Of a stretch of 8,375 nt of DNA, positions 5,685 to 8,375 are shown in pieces (the first letter of the stretch is position 1; every line of letters starts with the position of its first letter). The notes beneath the pieces were generated by a model. It did not search any database and was not told the origin of the DNA. It saw only the letters and a program-made list of their open reading frames with translations. The DNA comes from an uncultured Campylobacter sp. (lineage in GTDB: Bacteria > Campylobacterota > Campylobacteria > Campylobacterales > Campylobacteraceae). Location: NCBI RefSeq assembly GCF_938045225.1, contig NZ_CALINL010000170.1, forward strand, positions 1 through 8,375, in the 5' to 3' direction. The translations under genes were made by a program, and so were the position numbers.

Positions 5685-6374
5685 ATGTCCAAAGTGCCCG
5701 TGAGCGAGGCCGCGGAAATCTTAGGCGTAACCAAGGAAGCCGTCTACAACCGCATTCGTCGCGGAACGCTAAAGACCTTTGAAAAAGACGGCGTAAAATA
5801 CGTGGTTTTAGAAGGCTACGAGCCCGGTACTACGGCAAATTTAGCGCCAAATCAGCCGCCAAAAACATCTACCGAAAAATCATCCAAAAGCGCGAAATCA
5901 AGAAAATCAAAGGCGGGGGAATTTGACGTGAACGAATTTCTACTCTCGCAAATTAGCGAACTAAAAGAACAAAATCAAAATTTGCAAGCCGACAAAGAGA
6001 GGCTTTTTCGCGAAAAAGAGCAAATTTTGCTAAATAATAAAACCGAAATCGCTCAAATTTACCGCGAAAGAGACGATAAGCTGAGGGGGTTTTTAAGCAT
6101 GCTAGAGCGTCCGCTGCTGGCTCGTCAAAACGGCGAATATATAGCCCCAATCGACGTCGAATTCGTCGAGAGCAAGCTTGAAAGCGACACTAAATGGATT
6201 AGCCTGGCCGAGTTTTTAAAATCGCAAAATTTAAGCGGTAAGAGTCTAAAAAAAACGCAAAATAAAATCATAAAAAAAATCGGAAAATCAAAATTTATCA
6301 AATTTAAAGAAGGCGTAATAATGGTAAAAAGCAAGAAAATTTCGAAGGAGTTAGATAAAAATGAAAGTTTTTAA
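5685..6374 (+). CDS. Small HTH DNA-binding protein with a central coiled coil, function unknown
   Basis: I do not recognise a named family for this 229-residue protein. The N-terminus (VPVSEAAEILGVTKEAVYNR, 4-23, then RRGTLKTFEKDGVKYVV to about 41) is a MerR/excisionase-like helix-turn-helix with a short wing, typical of DNA binding. A Ser/Lys/Pro-rich linker (about 48-78) follows. Next is a long, strongly charged coiled coil (about 84-135, with ISELKEQNQNLQADKERL) that should mediate dimers. The lysine-rich C-terminal domain (about 170-215, ISLAEFLKSQNLSG then IIKKIGKSKFIKFKEG) looks like a second small nucleic-acid-binding fold. AAAGGA provides the ribosome site. The reading frame overlaps the lipoprotein gene by 14 bases, so the two are probably coupled. 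It may regulate the operon or organise DNA. From memory it has no counterpart between rpsU and the lipoprotein gene in C. jejuni. Confidence 0.8.
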   Translation: MSKVPVSEAAEILGVTKEAVYNRIRRGTLKTFEKDGVKYVVLEGYEPGTTANLAPNQPPKTSTEKSSKSAKSRKSKAGEFDVNEFLLSQISELKEQNQNLQADKERLFREKEQILLNNKTEIAQIYRERDDKLRGFLSMLERPLLARQNGEYIAPIDVEFVESKLESDTKWISLAEFLKSQNLSGKSLKKTQNKIIKKIGKSKFIKFKEGVIMVKSKKISKELDKNESF

Positions 6375-6996
6375 TCACATCAAAAAGGTGGCCAGCTATG
6401 CTGCGGTCGGCGGATTTGGCGCGGTCGTGATAGCGGGGTTGGCCGGCTGCAGCAGTAGCGATAATAGCGGCGAAAGTAGTGCGCTAAACGAAGCAGCGCA
6501 AAAAACGGGAGCTTTCGTCATCATCGAAGAAACCGCACCGGGCAAATATAAAGTCCTAGAGGAGTATCCGAGTAGCGAAACGCGCGTCGTGCTAAAGGAT
6601 ATCAACGGCACCGAGCGCGTGCTAAGCAAAGAGGAGATGGATAAGCTAATCGCCGAAGAAAACGCCAAAATCGACGCCGGAACGTCAAATTTGACCAACC
6701 CGAACGCTCAAAACGCGCAACTTTCAAGCGGCGGCATGAGTATGGGCGAGGCGCTCTTGGCATCGGCTGCGGGCGCGATAATCGGCAGCTGGATAGGCAA
6801 CAAGCTTTTTAACAACCCGGGCTATCAGGCGCAGCGCCAAAGCGCGTATAAAAACCCGAGCGCCTACTCAAGGAGCGTCGATAGCTTTAACAAAGCCAAG
6901 GCCACGAGCTCGGCGGGTAAATCAAGCGGCGGAAAGAGCGGATTTTTCGGCGGATCAAGCTCGAAGTCTAGCTCAGGCTCGAATTTTGGAGGTTAA
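6361..6996 (+). CDS. UPF0323-family lipoprotein (Cj0371-like)
   Basis: This 211-residue envelope lipoprotein has a basic start (MKVFNHIKK), a hydrophobic segment and a clear lipobox LAGC with the lipidated Cys at 30. A compact domain follows (about 47-105) with AFVIIEETAPGKYKVLEEYPS and ETRVVLKDINGTERVLSKEEM. A glycine-zipper-like hydrophobic stretch comes next (MGEALLASAAGAIIGSWIG, about 128-146, GxxxG spacing). The tail is low-complexity and rich in Gly, Ser, Lys and Tyr (about 150-211). The layout and the neighbours match UPF0323 lipoprotein Cj0371 of C. jejuni, which has been linked to motility/virulence phenotypes but has no known biochemical role. AAGGAG at 6345-6350 is the ribosome site. 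The gene overlaps the HTH gene and sits 2 bases from the next one, so it probably acts with the ATP-grasp enzyme. Confidence 0.88.
   Translation: MKVFNHIKKVASYAAVGGFGAVVIAGLAGCSSSDNSGESSALNEAAQKTGAFVIIEETAPGKYKVLEEYPSSETRVVLKDINGTERVLSKEEMDKLIAEENAKIDAGTSNLTNPNAQNAQLSSGGMSMGEALLASAAGAIIGSWIGNKLFNNPGYQAQRQSAYKNPSAYSRSVDSFNKAKATSSAGKSSGGKSGFFGGSSSKSSSGSNFGG
6870..6993 (+). repeat. Low-complexity Ser/Gly/Lys-coding tail of the lipoprotein
   Basis: Short imperfect codon repeats for Ser, Gly and Lys (words such as SSGGKSG and SSSKSSSG) make up the last 40 or so codons. The tract is compositionally biased but has no perfect tandem unit, so it is not an obvious phase-variable repeat. A flexible or surface-associating tail is plausible. 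Confidence 0.6.
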
Positions 6997-6998
6997 TC

Positions 6999-8177
6999 AT
7001 GATAAATTTAAAAAAAATCAACCCGCTAAATAATGAATTTTTAAGCGAGATAGGCTTTACGTGGCACACGGACCCGGACGGCAGCGACTACGTAGCAGAC
7101 GAGCTAGTCGAGGTGAGAGAGACGCAGGCCGAGGCGTATTATAACGCCGCAAACGAGCTATACGATATGTTCGTCGCAGCCGCCCAACACGTCATCGACA
7201 ACAACCTCTACCACGAGGTCGGTATCCCGTTTAACCTCGTAGATCTCGTGCGCGAAAGCTGGGAAAACGACGTGCACTGGCACCTCTACGGCAGATTTGA
7301 CTTAGCCGGCGGGCTGGATGGCAAACCGATAAAACTCATCGAATTTAACGCCGACACCCCGACGGCCGTGTTTGAGACGGCGATCATCCAGTGGGCGGCG
7401 CTCAAGTTTAACAGTATGGACGAGAGTGCGCAGTTTAACGACCTTTATGACGCGTTAAAGCAAAATTTTAGACGCCTCGTGACGCTAGATGAGGAGACCG
7501 AGAGCTTTAACGAGCACTATGAGGGCTGGAAAATTTTATTTAGCTCGGTTGCGGGCAGCAGCGAGGACGAGCAGACCGTGAAGCTACTGCAATATATCGC
7601 AGAGGAGGCGGGCTTTCACACGGCGTTTGCTTACGTCCACGAGGTCGTATTTAACGACGAGGAAGGCGTGTTTTTTGACGGCGAAAACTACGAGTATTGG
7701 TTTAAGCTCGTACCGTGGGAGGACATCGCCATAGAGGAAGGCGAGCTAGCCATCATCCTAAAAAACATCGTCCAAAATCAAAAAGCCATCATCCTAAATC
7801 CCGCATACACGCTGCTTTTCCAAAGCAAAGGCATATTAAAAATTCTTTGGGATCTATATCCGAATCACCCGCTTTTACTGCAAGCTAGCGATAAGCCGTT
7901 AGCTGGTAAAAAATGCGTGAAAAAGCCGGTTTTCGGGCGAGAGGGTGCAAACGTGAGCGTGATAGAGGCTGACGGCAGCATTAGCTCGCAAAACGGCGGC
8001 GACTACGGAGCAAACCGCGCGATCTATCAGGAATTTTACGAATTTAACAAAGACGCCGCCGGAAATAGATACCAAGCGGGCGTGTTTTTCGCCTACGAGG
8101 CGTGCGCGCTGGGTTACCGCAGAGGCGGCGAAATTTTAGATAACTACTCCAAATTCGTGGGGCACTTTATCAAATAA
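6999..8177 (+). CDS. Glutathionylspermidine synthase-like ATP-grasp ligase (YgiC/YjfC type, no amidase domain)
   Basis: This is a 392-residue stand-alone homologue of the synthetase half of E. coli GspS, an ATP-grasp fold that activates a carboxylate as acyl phosphate and joins it to an amine. Signatures are YGRFDLAG (97-104: Arg99, Asp101), KLIEFNADTPTAVFET (112-127: Glu115, Asn117, the Mg-ATP/substrate residues), WKILFSSV (177-184), VKKPVFGREGANV (307-319: ATP-binding lysines and a glycine-rich loop) and the C-terminal AYEACALGYRRGGE (365-378). The CHAP amidase domain of bifunctional GspS is absent. The E. coli YgiC/YjfC homologues reportedly do not make glutathionylspermidine, so the true substrates are open. 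A GGAGG ribosome site overlaps the end of the lipoprotein gene, with 2 bases between stop and start. C. jejuni has an equivalent, Cj0372, at this place from memory. Confidence 0.9.
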   Translation: MINLKKINPLNNEFLSEIGFTWHTDPDGSDYVADELVEVRETQAEAYYNAANELYDMFVAAAQHVIDNNLYHEVGIPFNLVDLVRESWENDVHWHLYGRFDLAGGLDGKPIKLIEFNADTPTAVFETAIIQWAALKFNSMDESAQFNDLYDALKQNFRRLVTLDEETESFNEHYEGWKILFSSVAGSSEDEQTVKLLQYIAEEAGFHTAFAYVHEVVFNDEEGVFFDGENYEYWFKLVPWEDIAIEEGELAIILKNIVQNQKAIILNPAYTLLFQSKGILKILWDLYPNHPLLLQASDKPLAGKKCVKKPVFGREGANVSVIEADGSISSQNGGDYGANRAIYQEFYEFNKDAAGNRYQAGVFFAYEACALGYRRGGEILDNYSKFVGHFIK

Positions 8178-8186
8178 GGACGCAAA

Positions 8187-8375
8187 ATGAAAATAGTCTG
8201 CCTCGATGCCGCGACGCTTGGAAGCGACGTAAATTTGGACATTTTTAAGCAGTTTGGAGAGTTTGTTAGCTTTGAGACGACCGCCGCAAACGAGCGCGTA
8301 GAGCGACTAAAAGGCGCGGATGTCGTCATCACGAACAAAGTCGTCATCGACAAAGAGACGATTGACGCGTCAAAT
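8187..8375 (+). CDS. D-2-hydroxyacid dehydrogenase, NAD-binding family (N-terminal part, cut by window edge)
   Basis: The first 63 codons are visible, from an ATG with AAGGA 7 bases upstream, 9 bases after the ATP-grasp gene. The start MKIVCLDAATLGSDVNL, then FGEFVSFETTAANERVERLKGADVVITNKVVIDKETI, matches the N-terminal substrate-binding lobe of D-isomer 2-hydroxyacid dehydrogenases (hydroxypyruvate/glycerate dehydrogenase-like). These reduce 2-keto acids with NADH. The Rossmann domain and catalytic Arg/Glu/His lie beyond the window. The same gene follows the glutathionylspermidine synthase-like gene in C. jejuni (Cj0373, from memory). Because the edge cuts it, exact specificity and intactness cannot be judged. 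Confidence 0.88.
   Translation, partial: MKIVCLDAATLGSDVNLDIFKQFGEFVSFETTAANERVERLKGADVVITNKVVIDKETIDASN

Noticed and set aside
1..8375. Many AAATTT/CAAATTT words as dispersed repeats or uptake sequences
   Set aside because: They occur in coding and intergenic DNA without fixed length, spacing or orientation, and are a general compositional trait of Campylobacter genomes.

Overview
The window looks like a chromosomal segment of a Campylobacter species with moderate GC, well above that of C. jejuni. The C. showae / C. rectus / C. curvus group would fit. The evidence is the protein families and the gene order: as I recall it, C. jejuni has cmeB-cmeA-cmeR-(ccoG-like ferredoxin) on one strand and rpsU-lipoprotein-(glutathionylspermidine synthase-like)-(2-hydroxyacid dehydrogenase) on the other, around Cj0366c-Cj0373. 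The frequent AAATTT(G) words are also typical of the group. Base and codon usage look uniform, and I see no mobile element, RNA gene or CRISPR array.

Left half, minus strand (1-3656): ccoG, a membrane iron-sulfur protein for cbb3 oxidase assembly, is followed by the cme multidrug-efflux locus. That locus holds the TetR-type repressor cmeR, the membrane-fusion lipoprotein cmeA and the first 101 codons of the RND pump cmeB. Between cmeR and cmeA lies a 16-bp near-palindrome that matches the known C. jejuni CmeR operator at all but one position. It overlaps the expected -35 region of a clear cmeA promoter. Together these give a complete self-contained repressor-operator-pump circuit.

Middle (3657-5362): a divergent promoter region separates ccoG from a Tat-exported flavoprotein of the fumarate reductase/flavocytochrome c family. 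This gene keeps the catalytic arginine but seems to lack two histidines of true fumarate reductases, and it has no haem domain and no cytochrome partner nearby. It appears to be inserted relative to C. jejuni.

Right half, plus strand (5363-8375): rpsU (ribosomal protein S21, probable TTG start) ends in a strong UUCG-loop terminator. A tight operon follows: an HTH/coiled-coil protein of unknown function, a UPF0323-type lipoprotein with a Gly/Ser-rich tail, a stand-alone glutathionylspermidine synthase-like ATP-grasp enzyme, and the start of a D-2-hydroxyacid dehydrogenase. The lipoprotein plus ATP-grasp pair resembles the poorly understood ygiB-ygiC and yjfM-yjfC pairs of E. coli, the first of which lies next to tolC. 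This is the best candidate in the window for an undescribed functional module.

There is no stretch of 300 bases or more without a gene. The intergenic regions hold the promoters, operator, hairpins and terminator listed below.
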